The notes under the pieces are model-generated. The model did no database searches and had not been told where the DNA came from. It worked only from the letters and a program-made list of their open reading frames with translations. DNA of 22,436 nt from Anaerolineaceae bacterium UBA6107 (lineage in GTDB: Bacteria; Chloroflexota; Anaerolineae; Anaerolineales; Anaerolineaceae). Shown here piece after piece: positions 13,096-20,512 of this stretch (position 1 is its first letter; every line of letters starts with the position of its first letter). The position numbers and the translations under genes were made by a program. Where the stretch lies: positions 1 through 22,436 of the forward strand of contig DIWL01000021.1 in assembly GCA_002428455.1 (NCBI GenBank), given 5' to 3'.

Positions 13096-14079
13096 ATGAA
13101 ATATCGTTTTCTTGGCAAAACCGGGCTCCAGGTTAGCGTATTATCTTTGGGCTCATGGGTCACTTTCCACACCCAGGTGGGGAACGAGTCCGCGGTGGAC
13201 TGCATGGCAGCCGCGTACGACGCAGGGGTGAACTTCTTCGACAATGCCGAGGTTTACGCCGGCGGAAAATCTGAAGAGGTGATGGGGTACGCCCTGAAAA
13301 AGCTCGGCTGGCGCCGCGGCAGTTACCTGGTCTCCACAAAGATCTACTTTGGCATCAACGAAGGCATCAATGAACAGAACACGTTGAACCGCAAGCGCCT
13401 CATCGAGGGAATCAACGGCTCTCTAAAGCGGCTTGACATGGATTACGTTGATCTTCTGTATTGCCACCGTGCCGACCGCACCACTCCCATCGAGGAAACG
13501 GTCTGGGCAATGCACAATATCATTGAGTGGGGCAAAGCCCTCTATTGGGGCACTTCCGAATGGCCTGCTGCAGATATTATCGCTGCCATTGAGATCGCGG
13601 AGAAACATCACCTGCACAAACCGGTGGTTGAACAACCGCAGTATAACATTTTCTGGCGTGACCGTATGGAAAAGGAGTACGCCCGCCTCTTCGCCGATTA
13701 TGGCTACGGCACCACCATCTTCAGCCCGTTGGGGGCTGGTCTGTTGACCGGCAAGTACCAGAATGGCATTCCGGCAGATTCCCGCGGCGCATTGAAAGGG
13801 TATGAATGGCTACGCGGAAAGTTCACTGACCAGGTTGCGCTTAAGAAAGTGCAGGAGTTGGGCAACTTCGCCAGGGAACTGGGCATTTCACTGCCACATT
13901 TGGCCATCAACTGGTGCATAAAGAATCCCAATGTGAGCAGTGCCATTACCGGCGCCAGCCGCGTGGAACAGGTGCGGGAAAACATGAAAGCCCTGGATTT
14001 CTATGACAGGTTGACCCCGGATGTGATGGCTCATATTGACGAGATTATGAGCGACACTCAAAAAGATCTCAATAATTAG
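13096..14079 (+). CDS. Aldo/keto reductase of the Kv-beta/YghZ (AKR6/AKR14-like) type
   Basis: The 327-residue cytosolic NADPH-dependent oxidoreductase probably reduces aldehydes or ketones. It has the (beta/alpha)8 barrel layout. The catalytic tetrad is visible: Asp49 and Tyr54 in FFDNAEVY, Lys82 in STKIY, and His124 in LYCHRAD. The YWGTSEWPAADI segment and the late SSAITGASRVEQVREN cofactor-binding segment are typical of the potassium-channel beta-subunit-like subgroup. A strong GGAGG lies about 8 bases before the ATG. It is a single-gene unit, with an extended -10 promoter upstream and an intrinsic terminator directly downstream. The physiological substrate is unknown. Confidence 0.93.
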   Translation: MKYRFLGKTGLQVSVLSLGSWVTFHTQVGNESAVDCMAAAYDAGVNFFDNAEVYAGGKSEEVMGYALKKLGWRRGSYLVSTKIYFGINEGINEQNTLNRKRLIEGINGSLKRLDMDYVDLLYCHRADRTTPIEETVWAMHNIIEWGKALYWGTSEWPAADIIAAIEIAEKHHLHKPVVEQPQYNIFWRDRMEKEYARLFADYGYGTTIFSPLGAGLLTGKYQNGIPADSRGALKGYEWLRGKFTDQVALKKVQELGNFARELGISLPHLAINWCIKNPNVSSAITGASRVEQVRENMKALDFYDRLTPDVMAHIDEIMSDTQKDLNN

Positions 14080-14083
14080 AACC

Positions 14084-14096
14084 CCTGTTTAACAGG
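14084..14096. repeat. Short perfect palindrome after the aldo/keto reductase gene
   Basis: CCTGTT-T-AACAGG is a 13-base palindrome just after the stop and just before the terminator. It could be an operator for the downstream methyltransferase promoter or have no role. Confidence 0.25.
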
Positions 14097-14100
14097 TCAA

Positions 14101-14134
14101 AAAGCACTATGGAGAACTCCATGGTGCTTTTCAT
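14101..14134 (+). terminator. Intrinsic terminator after the aldo/keto reductase gene
   Basis: A 14-bp stem with a single G-T wobble (arms 14101-14114 and 14117-14130) is flanked by A residues before and T residues after. It could work in both directions and ends the aldo/keto reductase transcript. Confidence 0.85.
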
Positions 14135-14162
14135 TTGAAAATGTGTACAATAATTTTATACT
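14135..14162 (+). promoter_or_regulatory. Promoter of the methyltransferase/PEBP operon
   Basis: TTGAAA (14135-14140), a 16-base spacer and TATACT (14157-14162) form a good sigma-70-type promoter directly downstream of the terminator. A second -10-like TACAAT lies at 14146-14151. Confidence 0.55.
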
Positions 14163-14180
14163 GCACAAAAGGGGTCCCGA

Positions 14181-14990
14181 ATGTCGTCACTTTACAATAT
14201 TGGTCATTATTCCCTCGAACAGGTCAGGGATTTTTATGATCATGCCGGCATCTGGTGGAGGGCAGACCCGCAGGAACCCGATACCCATGCAGCACGGGTC
14301 AGCATCGTAAACCACCTGTGCGGACGCAACCCCCTCACTGTGCTGGGCCTGGGCAGCGGCGGTGGTGCCACAGCTGCCGCCATGGCAGATGCTGGTCACC
14401 ATGTGACCGCCGTGGAATTCACCTTGCCGCGCTCAGTTCACGCGCAACAACTGTCGGAAATTGCAAGAAGTGGTTCATTGCGAATCATCGAAGCGGATTT
14501 CTACACGGTAAGCCTGCCCGAAAAGTACGACCTGATCACTTATTGGGATGGGTTCGGAGTGGGCACGGATACTGACCAGCGAGTTTTGCTCAAACGCATC
14601 GCACAGGAGTGGTTGAACCATAGTGGTTGCCTGATCATGGATGTATTCAACCCCTTCAAAGCATCCACCGACGCGGGAAATGCCGTGCGTCTGCCACCTC
14701 TTGATGGTGTACCCGGGTCTGTGGAGATGTTCAATCGCCACATTTATGACCCGGTCAACTCACGTTGGATCGATGAATGGGAGCCGGTCGATCATCCGGA
14801 ACAAACCATGGCTCAAACGATCCGTTGTTACAGCCCCGTTGACCTGGCGTTATTGCTTGAGGGTACCGGACTAAAGATCATAAGGATCGAGCAGGACGGA
14901 GTAGAGATCGACCTGTATTCTCAAGGTGTCACCCGAGATTATTCCACCCTGGCAGACTGGAGCTACCTGGTTCAGATCGTTAAGCAATAG
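14181..14990 (+). CDS. Class I SAM-dependent methyltransferase
   Basis: The 269-residue cytosolic protein has a Rossmann-type methyltransferase core. Motif I is VLGLGSGGG (54-62), the acidic residue after strand 2 is Glu79 (VTAVEFT), and a motif II-like Asp106 lies in EADFYTV. Motif IV is probably in the YDLITYWDGFG region (116-126). The acceptor substrate cannot be told from sequence; the N-terminal DFYDHAGIWW segment recalls small-molecule methyltransferases. AAAGGGG lies 6 bases before the ATG. A PEBP-like lipoprotein gene follows after 23 bases, so they are probably co-transcribed, although no functional link is evident. Confidence 0.88.
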   Translation: MSSLYNIGHYSLEQVRDFYDHAGIWWRADPQEPDTHAARVSIVNHLCGRNPLTVLGLGSGGGATAAAMADAGHHVTAVEFTLPRSVHAQQLSEIARSGSLRIIEADFYTVSLPEKYDLITYWDGFGVGTDTDQRVLLKRIAQEWLNHSGCLIMDVFNPFKASTDAGNAVRLPPLDGVPGSVEMFNRHIYDPVNSRWIDEWEPVDHPEQTMAQTIRCYSPVDLALLLEGTGLKIIRIEQDGVEIDLYSQGVTRDYSTLADWSYLVQIVKQ

Positions 14991-15013
14991 TTATTTTCAC
15001 AAAGGGTCTCACC

Positions 15014-15634
15014 ATGAGAAACAAGGATCGCGTAAATCCGTTCGCACAGGCAGTCACCTGGGGTATGGTGATCTTTTTTCTCATCCTGATCATGCTGTTC
15101 ATTAGTGGCTGCGCAACAATTCAGTCGACCCCGCCGGTGGAAACAACTTTTCCGGCGATTACAGTGGAGGAAGAAATGTTCACACTCTCAAGTTCGGCTT
15201 TTTCCGATAACGGCAGGATTGCAGACCGCTACACCTATTCAATGGGTAAACAATGCAGCGGAGAGAATTATTCACCACCGCTCAACTGGGCCGGCGCGCC
15301 GGAAGGTACGGCAAGCTTCCTGCTCACCATGCTTGATCCGGACGGCGGTAACTGGGTGCACTGGCTGCTGGTCAATATCCCGCCTGATGCCACCTCTCTT
15401 GAGGAAGCAGTGAACGGACCGGAGACCGGTATAGCCGGTCGCAACAGCTTCGGCGGTAACGGGTACGGCGGTCCCTGCCCACCCTCGGGCATGCACCACT
15501 ACGTCTTCACACTCTACGCGCTGGATACCACCCTGGATGTCAAACCGGGCGTGAATCTCAAGGATGTAACCGCGCAAATAAGTGGGCACATCCTCGGTCA
15601 ATGCCAGTTGACGGGATTGCGATCCGCAAAATAA
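15014..15634 (+). CDS. YbhB/PEBP-family lipoprotein
   Basis: This is a 206-residue precursor. A hydrophobic N-terminal helix ends in the lipobox ISGC (Cys33), preceded by an unusually long n-region that begins with basic residues. The mature part is a phosphatidylethanolamine-binding-protein fold of the bacterial YbhB/YbcL group, with motifs LDPDGGNWVHWLLVNIP (107-123), GYGGPCPPSGMHHYVF (150-165) and the closing GHILGQCQLTG. These residues line the anion-binding pocket known in the family. The protein should be lipid-anchored outside the membrane. The role is uncertain, with ligand binding or inhibitor-like functions described for relatives. It follows the methyltransferase gene by 23 bases with AAAGGG upstream. 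Confidence 0.92.
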   Translation: MRNKDRVNPFAQAVTWGMVIFFLILIMLFISGCATIQSTPPVETTFPAITVEEEMFTLSSSAFSDNGRIADRYTYSMGKQCSGENYSPPLNWAGAPEGTASFLLTMLDPDGGNWVHWLLVNIPPDATSLEEAVNGPETGIAGRNSFGGNGYGGPCPPSGMHHYVFTLYALDTTLDVKPGVNLKDVTAQISGHILGQCQLTGLRSAK

Positions 15635-15662
15635 CCTGTTCCGCGCAGGCACAGATCAAAAA

Positions 15663-15673
15663 TATACTACAAT
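15663..15673 (+). promoter_or_regulatory. -10 candidates for the TSUP-MFS-M28 operon
   Basis: TATACT (15663-15668) and TACAAT (15668-15673) overlap just upstream of ATG 15684. Either would give a leader of only about 3-8 bases, and no Shine-Dalgarno is present. No convincing -35 was found. Confidence 0.35.
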
Positions 15674-15683
15674 TGAATACGTT

Positions 15684-16454
15684 ATGATTTTGCCTGATTT
15701 CCTCATCGCCGCGCTGGCCGCTTTTGCCGCCGGCGCGGTTAACGCGCTGGCAGGCGGCGGTACATTGATCACATTCCCGACACTCACTGCGCTGGGTCTG
15801 CCTGCCGTGACCGCCAATATCACCAGCACAGTCTCCCTGTTCCCCGGGTATTTTGGTGCTACCTGGGCGCAACGCAAAGACCTGAAAGGACAGGGGAAGC
15901 GAATGCGCTTCCTCCTTCCGGCAGCCGCGTTGGGGGGTCTGATCGGCGGGCTGTTGTTGCTGCGGAGCGATGAGAAAGTATTCAGACAGCTCGTGCCCTT
16001 CCTGATCCTGTTCGCCAGCCTCCTGCTGGCGCTGTCTGAGCCGCTGCGCAAACGCCTGGTAGAACAACCCTCCCATAAAAACAGGCTCAGAACGCCCAAT
16101 TACCTGATCGCAGTTCCCGCAATCGCCCTTGCTGCCATCTACGGTGGGTACTTCGGGGCGGGTTTGAGCGTGATCGTGCTTGCGTTCCTTGCGTTATTGT
16201 TTGAGGATTCCCTTACCCGGCTCAACGCTCTAAAACAGGCTATCGCCTTTGCCACCAATACCGCAGCTGCCACCCTGTTCCTGTTTTCAGGCCAGGTCAA
16301 TTGGTCTATCGCGGCGGTCATGGCCGTCAGCGCGCTGCTGGGAGGCGTGGCGGGGGGAAAACTGGCTGGACGGGTAAACCCAACGGTATTGCGCTGGATC
16401 GTGGTCAGCATCGGGCTGGTCATATCGATCATCTTTTTCATCCAAACTTTTTAG
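15684..16454 (+). CDS. TSUP (TauE/SafE) family membrane permease
   Basis: The 256-residue protein has about eight hydrophobic helices. The family hallmarks are in the first and second halves: AGAVNALAGGGTLITFP near the N-terminus and IYGGYFGAGLSVIVLA in the middle, the TSUP internal repeat. Such proteins export or import sulfur anions or small organic acids, but the substrate here is unknown. It differs from the metal-linked TSUP protein at 998-2029 in lacking the cysteine motifs and the cupredoxin domain. There is no ribosome-binding site, and the -10 candidates are very close to the ATG. The MFS gene begins 18 bases after its stop. Confidence 0.92.
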   Translation: MILPDFLIAALAAFAAGAVNALAGGGTLITFPTLTALGLPAVTANITSTVSLFPGYFGATWAQRKDLKGQGKRMRFLLPAAALGGLIGGLLLLRSDEKVFRQLVPFLILFASLLLALSEPLRKRLVEQPSHKNRLRTPNYLIAVPAIALAAIYGGYFGAGLSVIVLAFLALLFEDSLTRLNALKQAIAFATNTAAATLFLFSGQVNWSIAAVMAVSALLGGVAGGKLAGRVNPTVLRWIVVSIGLVISIIFFIQTF

Positions 16455-16472
16455 GGTACAAAAGGACCTGCT

Positions 16473-17660
16473 GTGTTCCTCACAAAACCGCGCAACATCC
16501 TCATCCTCGCCTGCAGTATGTTCCTTGTCTTTGGCATGTTCAATGCCGCCATTGGGCCAGTCCTCGGCGAACTGGCGGAGCAAACCGGCTCAACCCTCGC
16601 CGCGGTCGGCTCAGTGATCACCTTCCTCTTCCTGGGTTCCCTCGTCACCCAACTGGCTACCGGCCCGCTCACCGACCGCTACGGTCAAAAACCGCTGCTG
16701 CTGACCTCGCTGGTGTTGGTGGGTGTGTGCCTGCCCGCATTCATCAACGCGCGCTCGCTACCGCTGATGCTCACCCTGGTTTTCCTCACCGGCATGGGTC
16801 AGGGCGGGCTCGACCTGGGTGCAAATCTTATCGTTTCCTCTGCCTATCCAAAAAACAACACCTCCGTGCTCAACCTGCTGCACTTTTTCTTTGGTCTTGG
16901 CGCGATCGTGGGACCAGCGATGGTGAGCCTGACCCTGGTCACACTCGGTTCGGGCTTGATCGTGCACTGGTTCGCCGCCGCTGTCTTCCTCGCACTCGGC
17001 GTCGTCGTGTTCACCATGCGCGAAACCAAGCCTGGGAACAAACCGGGAACGGATGAGCAAAACGCGACCATCAGCAACGCGAAGAGCGTCTATTTATCCC
17101 CCATTCTATGGCTTGTTTGCTTCATGATCCTCGTCTACGTGGGTGTGGAGTACGGGTCGGGCAGTTGGGCTTCCAGTTACATGGCATCCACCACCGGTTT
17201 GGCAATAGAGAACGGTGCGCTGGTCACGTCGGCGTACTGGGCGGCGCTCACCCTCGGGCGGTTGGGCGGGGCAGCACTTGGCAGTCGGACCACCCGCATT
17301 CGTCTATTGATCGCTGCCGTGCTGGTCAGCCTGGTCGGAGCCTCGTTTTTAGTGCTTGGCAGGGGCGTGGTCAGTCTTTCAACCATCGCCTTCATCCTGC
17401 TGGGGCTCTCCTACGGCACGATATATCCCACCTCGGTGGGGGTGATGGTTGCCGTGTTTCCGCATCACCAGGGTAAGGCGGTCGGCTTGCTCACCGCTCT
17501 TGGCAGCATCGGCGGGCTTTCGCTGCCCTGGGTGGCAGGCGTGCTGCTGGAAAAGGTATCCCCCCTGGCTTACTCGCTTTTCATGGTGGCAGGTGGGCTG
17601 ATCATGCTGGCGCTGCTGGTCGTTTTAGGTAGATTATTGAAGATGGGATCAATGACATGA
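16473..17660 (+). CDS. Major facilitator superfamily transporter
   Basis: The 395-residue polytopic protein begins at GTG 16473, with AAAGGA about 7 bases upstream. About 12 hydrophobic helices are visible. The loop after helix 2 has a motif-A-like GPLTDRYGQKP, and the helix-4/5 region reads GMGQGGLDLGANL with repeated glycines, as in FucP- or NNP-like sugar and metabolite MFS proteins. The central loop is hydrophilic (about 190-205, KPGNKPGTDEQN). The second half includes GLSYGTIYPTSVGVM. The substrate is unknown. Its TGA overlaps the ATG of the M28 peptidase gene (ATGA), indicating translational coupling, and the TSUP gene lies just upstream. Confidence 0.9.
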   Translation: MFLTKPRNILILACSMFLVFGMFNAAIGPVLGELAEQTGSTLAAVGSVITFLFLGSLVTQLATGPLTDRYGQKPLLLTSLVLVGVCLPAFINARSLPLMLTLVFLTGMGQGGLDLGANLIVSSAYPKNNTSVLNLLHFFFGLGAIVGPAMVSLTLVTLGSGLIVHWFAAAVFLALGVVVFTMRETKPGNKPGTDEQNATISNAKSVYLSPILWLVCFMILVYVGVEYGSGSWASSYMASTTGLAIENGALVTSAYWAALTLGRLGGAALGSRTTRIRLLIAAVLVSLVGASFLVLGRGVVSLSTIAFILLGLSYGTIYPTSVGVMVAVFPHHQGKAVGLLTALGSIGGLSLPWVAGVLLEKVSPLAYSLFMVAGGLIMLALLVVLGRLLKMGSMT

Positions 17661-18883
17661 GCCGATCCACCGAACTAAACGAAGCAGTCTCGCGTTACCT
17701 GCAATTTCTATGCGTTGACCTGCCTACCCGCCAGCTGGGCAGTGCCGGTAACCAGGCTGCCACTGACTTCTGTGCGCGCGTCCTCCGTTCAACTGGCTGG
17801 GATGTAACCACCCCTGGTTTTAAATGCCTGGACTGGGTCACGCGCGGCGCAGCCTGTCGCGCCGGGGCAAAAACCTTTACAGTTCATTCCAGTCCTTACT
17901 CGAACGGTTGCCGGGTGAGCGCAACCCTGCGCACCGCTGCCACCCTTGCGAACCTGCAATTCCTGGATTGCACTGGTGAGATCCTTTTATTGACGGATGA
18001 ACTCACCCGTGAACAACTGATGCCCAAGAAATACCCGTTCTACAACCCTGAAACACACCAGAGACTGGTTGCCATTCTTGAAGAAAAAGCCCCCGCCGCG
18101 ATCATCACTGCAACCTCCCGCAATCCTGAACTGGCCGGCGCAGCATATCCTTTTCCGCTCATCGAGGACGGCAATTTTGATATCCCTTCTGTGTACACCA
18201 CGGACCGGGTCGGTGCAAAACTCGCCCAACTGGCAGATCAGACCGTTCACCTCATCAGCCAGGCGGAACGCATCCCGTCTACAGGTGTCAATGTGGTCGG
18301 CAGGCTGAACCCGGCCGCGGCGGAAAAGATCGTCATCTGCGCACATGTGGATACCAAGCTGGGTACGCCCGGCGCGTTGGATAACGCTGCCGGCGTGATC
18401 ACCCTGCTGCTCCTCGCTGATCTACTGAAGGATCATGCCAGCGATTATGGCATTGAATTACTTGTGATGAACGGAGAAGACTATTACGGTGCGCACGGCG
18501 AACTGGTCTGGTTGGAACAGAACTACGGAAACCTGAGAAGCATCAAGCTCTTTATCAACATGGACGCGCTTGGCTACATCAAGGGGAAGACCGCGTTTTC
18601 CTTCTACAATTTACTTGAACAAACCCTAGCCGTGTTTGTTGAAGAGTTGACCCTGCACCCTGGCGTAATGGAAGGCGAACAATGGTATCAGAGTGATCAA
18701 TCGATCGCGGTGATGAACGGGGTACCGGCAATGGCTGTAACGAGCGAATACTTTGTGGAGCTGTGCAAAAAATACACCCACACCGCGGCTGATGTACCCG
18801 GGGTGGTGGATGCGGAACGGCTGGTGGAAGCAGCCTTTACGATCCGCAACATGGTAAACGCGCTCGTGCAGATCGAAGATTAA
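17657..18883 (+). CDS. M28-family zinc metallopeptidase
   Basis: The 408-residue protein lacks a signal peptide and is probably cytosolic. The M28 di-zinc site can be followed: His230 in CAHVDT, bridging Asp242 in ALDNAAG, catalytic Glu274 and Asp275 in MNGEDYYGAHG, Asp303 in NMDALGY and His375 in YTHTAAD. The N-terminal half (about 60-215) contains a PA-like insert between the first strands and the catalytic core, typical of aminopeptidase members. It probably cleaves N-terminal residues from peptides. Translation is coupled to the MFS gene (ATGA overlap), so a peptide or amino-acid conjugate imported or exported by that transporter is a natural guess, not shown. It converges on the sulfatase-family gene with a 3-base gap. 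Confidence 0.92.
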   Translation: MSRSTELNEAVSRYLQFLCVDLPTRQLGSAGNQAATDFCARVLRSTGWDVTTPGFKCLDWVTRGAACRAGAKTFTVHSSPYSNGCRVSATLRTAATLANLQFLDCTGEILLLTDELTREQLMPKKYPFYNPETHQRLVAILEEKAPAAIITATSRNPELAGAAYPFPLIEDGNFDIPSVYTTDRVGAKLAQLADQTVHLISQAERIPSTGVNVVGRLNPAAAEKIVICAHVDTKLGTPGALDNAAGVITLLLLADLLKDHASDYGIELLVMNGEDYYGAHGELVWLEQNYGNLRSIKLFINMDALGYIKGKTAFSFYNLLEQTLAVFVEELTLHPGVMEGEQWYQSDQSIAVMNGVPAMAVTSEYFVELCKKYTHTAADVPGVVDAERLVEAAFTIRNMVNALVQIED

Positions 18884-18886
18884 TGG

Positions 18887-20482
18887 TTACGGACAGGTGA
18901 AAGCGCCGGAGAACTGGAGGTATTTACCCTGTTCTTCATCAAAGTAATACGTCTCATCCGGCAGTAATGGATAGTCAGTTTTAAAGAGATCATTGAAGAT
19001 CACTCTGAAGCTGTTGACGGGTGAAAGTGTTCCGTACAGCGTGTCGCCGGGTTTTCCTCCCAGGTAGATGGCATTATAGATCTCATAATGTGCGTTGCGG
19101 TGCGCAGTGCGCGGTATGCCATGATCTCCCTGTATGATGATCACTGGTGGGGTCTGGCTTTTGGCGAGAATTTCATCCACCACCCCCAACACCCGTTTGT
19201 GCAGGTACAGCAGCTCTTCATAGTAAGCATCGCTGAACTCGTAAAAATCATACCCTTCAGGGTCTGCGGTTAATGTGAACGGCGTGCGCCGTTTGACGAA
19301 ATTCCCGTCCCGGTCAAAAACGAACGGCGAATGGGGTGCCATGATGTGGGCAAACACGAACTTGGGACCCGCTTCTGCAGCGATCTCGGGCAATGTATCC
19401 AGGTCAAACAGAATGCGGTCGCGGTATTCAACATAAGCTGCGTCGATGATGTATTGCATTTTCTGCGAAAGTTGGTCGCGGGTCTCGTAAAGAATGCTGC
19501 CCCCCGAAACCTGCAGCAGCAGGCTCTCAAAGGGGGTCACCCCGGGATAGGTCAGTAATGCCGTGGCGCCGGCAAGCGGGCTGAGGAATTCCTCAGCCTC
19601 CTTTAACTCCGTGAATTCATACCCTGTTTCGAAAGAAAAAGTACGATAGCCCAGGGATTTCAGGGTTCTTTCCACCCGGCTGGATTGCATGAGTTGATAA
19701 AGCACTTTGGCATCCGTCGAATCCGTCAGGTTGTGGATGTAATCCATGTTCAGTTGAGAGGTGAGCGAATACTGCGTGGCCGGGTAATTGCTGCGGCTAC
19801 AATCCGCGATGTAAAAACCTTTTTCGCGCAGTGAATTACTGAAAGCGGGGTCCTCGTAACCGGTCAGCGTTTTGAGCGCTGTGTCGCTCACATGCATGTC
19901 GAGGATGATCAGGTAAATATCGGGGTTGGATGCAGGAGTGTCAGCCATTTCAGCCAGTGGCGGCAGTTCCTCAGCTTTTATCCCGGCAGAGAATTGTTTA
20001 TTCCCCATGTAGATCAGCATACTGATCAACGGGATCAGGATCAACACGCTGCTGATGGCATTGAGTGCAAAAGTGGCCGTACGCAGCTGCTTTGCACTGC
20101 TCCGGCGCATCAGCGCGGACGCACCAAATGCGGATGCCAGGACGAGGATGGCTGACAGAGGAACCAGGTAACGATGCCGTCCCAACGCTTGCCCGGAAAG
20201 TTGCACCTCCCGTAATCCGCGGTACAGCGGGGCGTACAAAACAAAAAAGATCAGGAAGAAAACGAGCAGCATCACCCCGGCGACGATCGCGCCTTTGCGG
20301 GCGTCGCGCGACAACACCCGGCCAAAGGTCACCGCGAGTATCGCGATGCCCAGGAAAATCAGAGCGGAGCGCAAGCCTGCACCCGGCTCGATTTCGTGGA
20401 TGTTTTCAGCCAGCAGATAAACAACCGGGTAGATCGCGATCAGGTACGGGTAGAAAGGGATCTTTTCAATGAATTTGGCCAT
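18887..20482 (-). CDS. Membrane-anchored sulfatase/alkaline-phosphatase-superfamily enzyme
   Basis: This is a 531-residue protein. Residues about 10-160 contain four or five hydrophobic helices, followed by an extracytoplasmic catalytic domain from about residue 185. Metal-site elements are visible: Asp195 in IYLIILDMH, the nucleophile region NYPATQYSLTS (232-242, Thr or Ser), HIMAPHSPFVFD (379-390, His384), and GDHG (452-455, Asp453 and His454). This layout matches LTA-synthase- or phosphoethanolamine-transferase-like sulfatase-fold enzymes. The Cys/Ser maturation motif of true sulfatases (CxPxR) is absent. It probably modifies or cleaves a lipid or surface polymer. The start lies 30 bases after the NfeD stop, suggesting an operon. 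The ribosome-binding site is weak. Confidence 0.85.
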   Translation of the reverse strand: MAKFIEKIPFYPYLIAIYPVVYLLAENIHEIEPGAGLRSALIFLGIAILAVTFGRVLSRDARKGAIVAGVMLLVFFLIFFVLYAPLYRGLREVQLSGQALGRHRYLVPLSAILVLASAFGASALMRRSSAKQLRTATFALNAISSVLILIPLISMLIYMGNKQFSAGIKAEELPPLAEMADTPASNPDIYLIILDMHVSDTALKTLTGYEDPAFSNSLREKGFYIADCSRSNYPATQYSLTSQLNMDYIHNLTDSTDAKVLYQLMQSSRVERTLKSLGYRTFSFETGYEFTELKEAEEFLSPLAGATALLTYPGVTPFESLLLQVSGGSILYETRDQLSQKMQYIIDAAYVEYRDRILFDLDTLPEIAAEAGPKFVFAHIMAPHSPFVFDRDGNFVKRRTPFTLTADPEGYDFYEFSDAYYEELLYLHKRVLGVVDEILAKSQTPPVIIIQGDHGIPRTAHRNAHYEIYNAIYLGGKPGDTLYGTLSPVNSFRVIFNDLFKTDYPLLPDETYYFDEEQGKYLQFSGAFTCP

Positions 20483-20512
20483 ATTTCTGCCCGCGGTCGG
20501 GAAATTCCTTCG

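Noticed and set aside
16301..17056. 251-codon open frame overlapping the TSUP and MFS genes
   Set aside because: His/Arg/Gly-rich sequence typical of an out-of-frame reading of GC-rich coding DNA; it overlaps two clear membrane protein genes.
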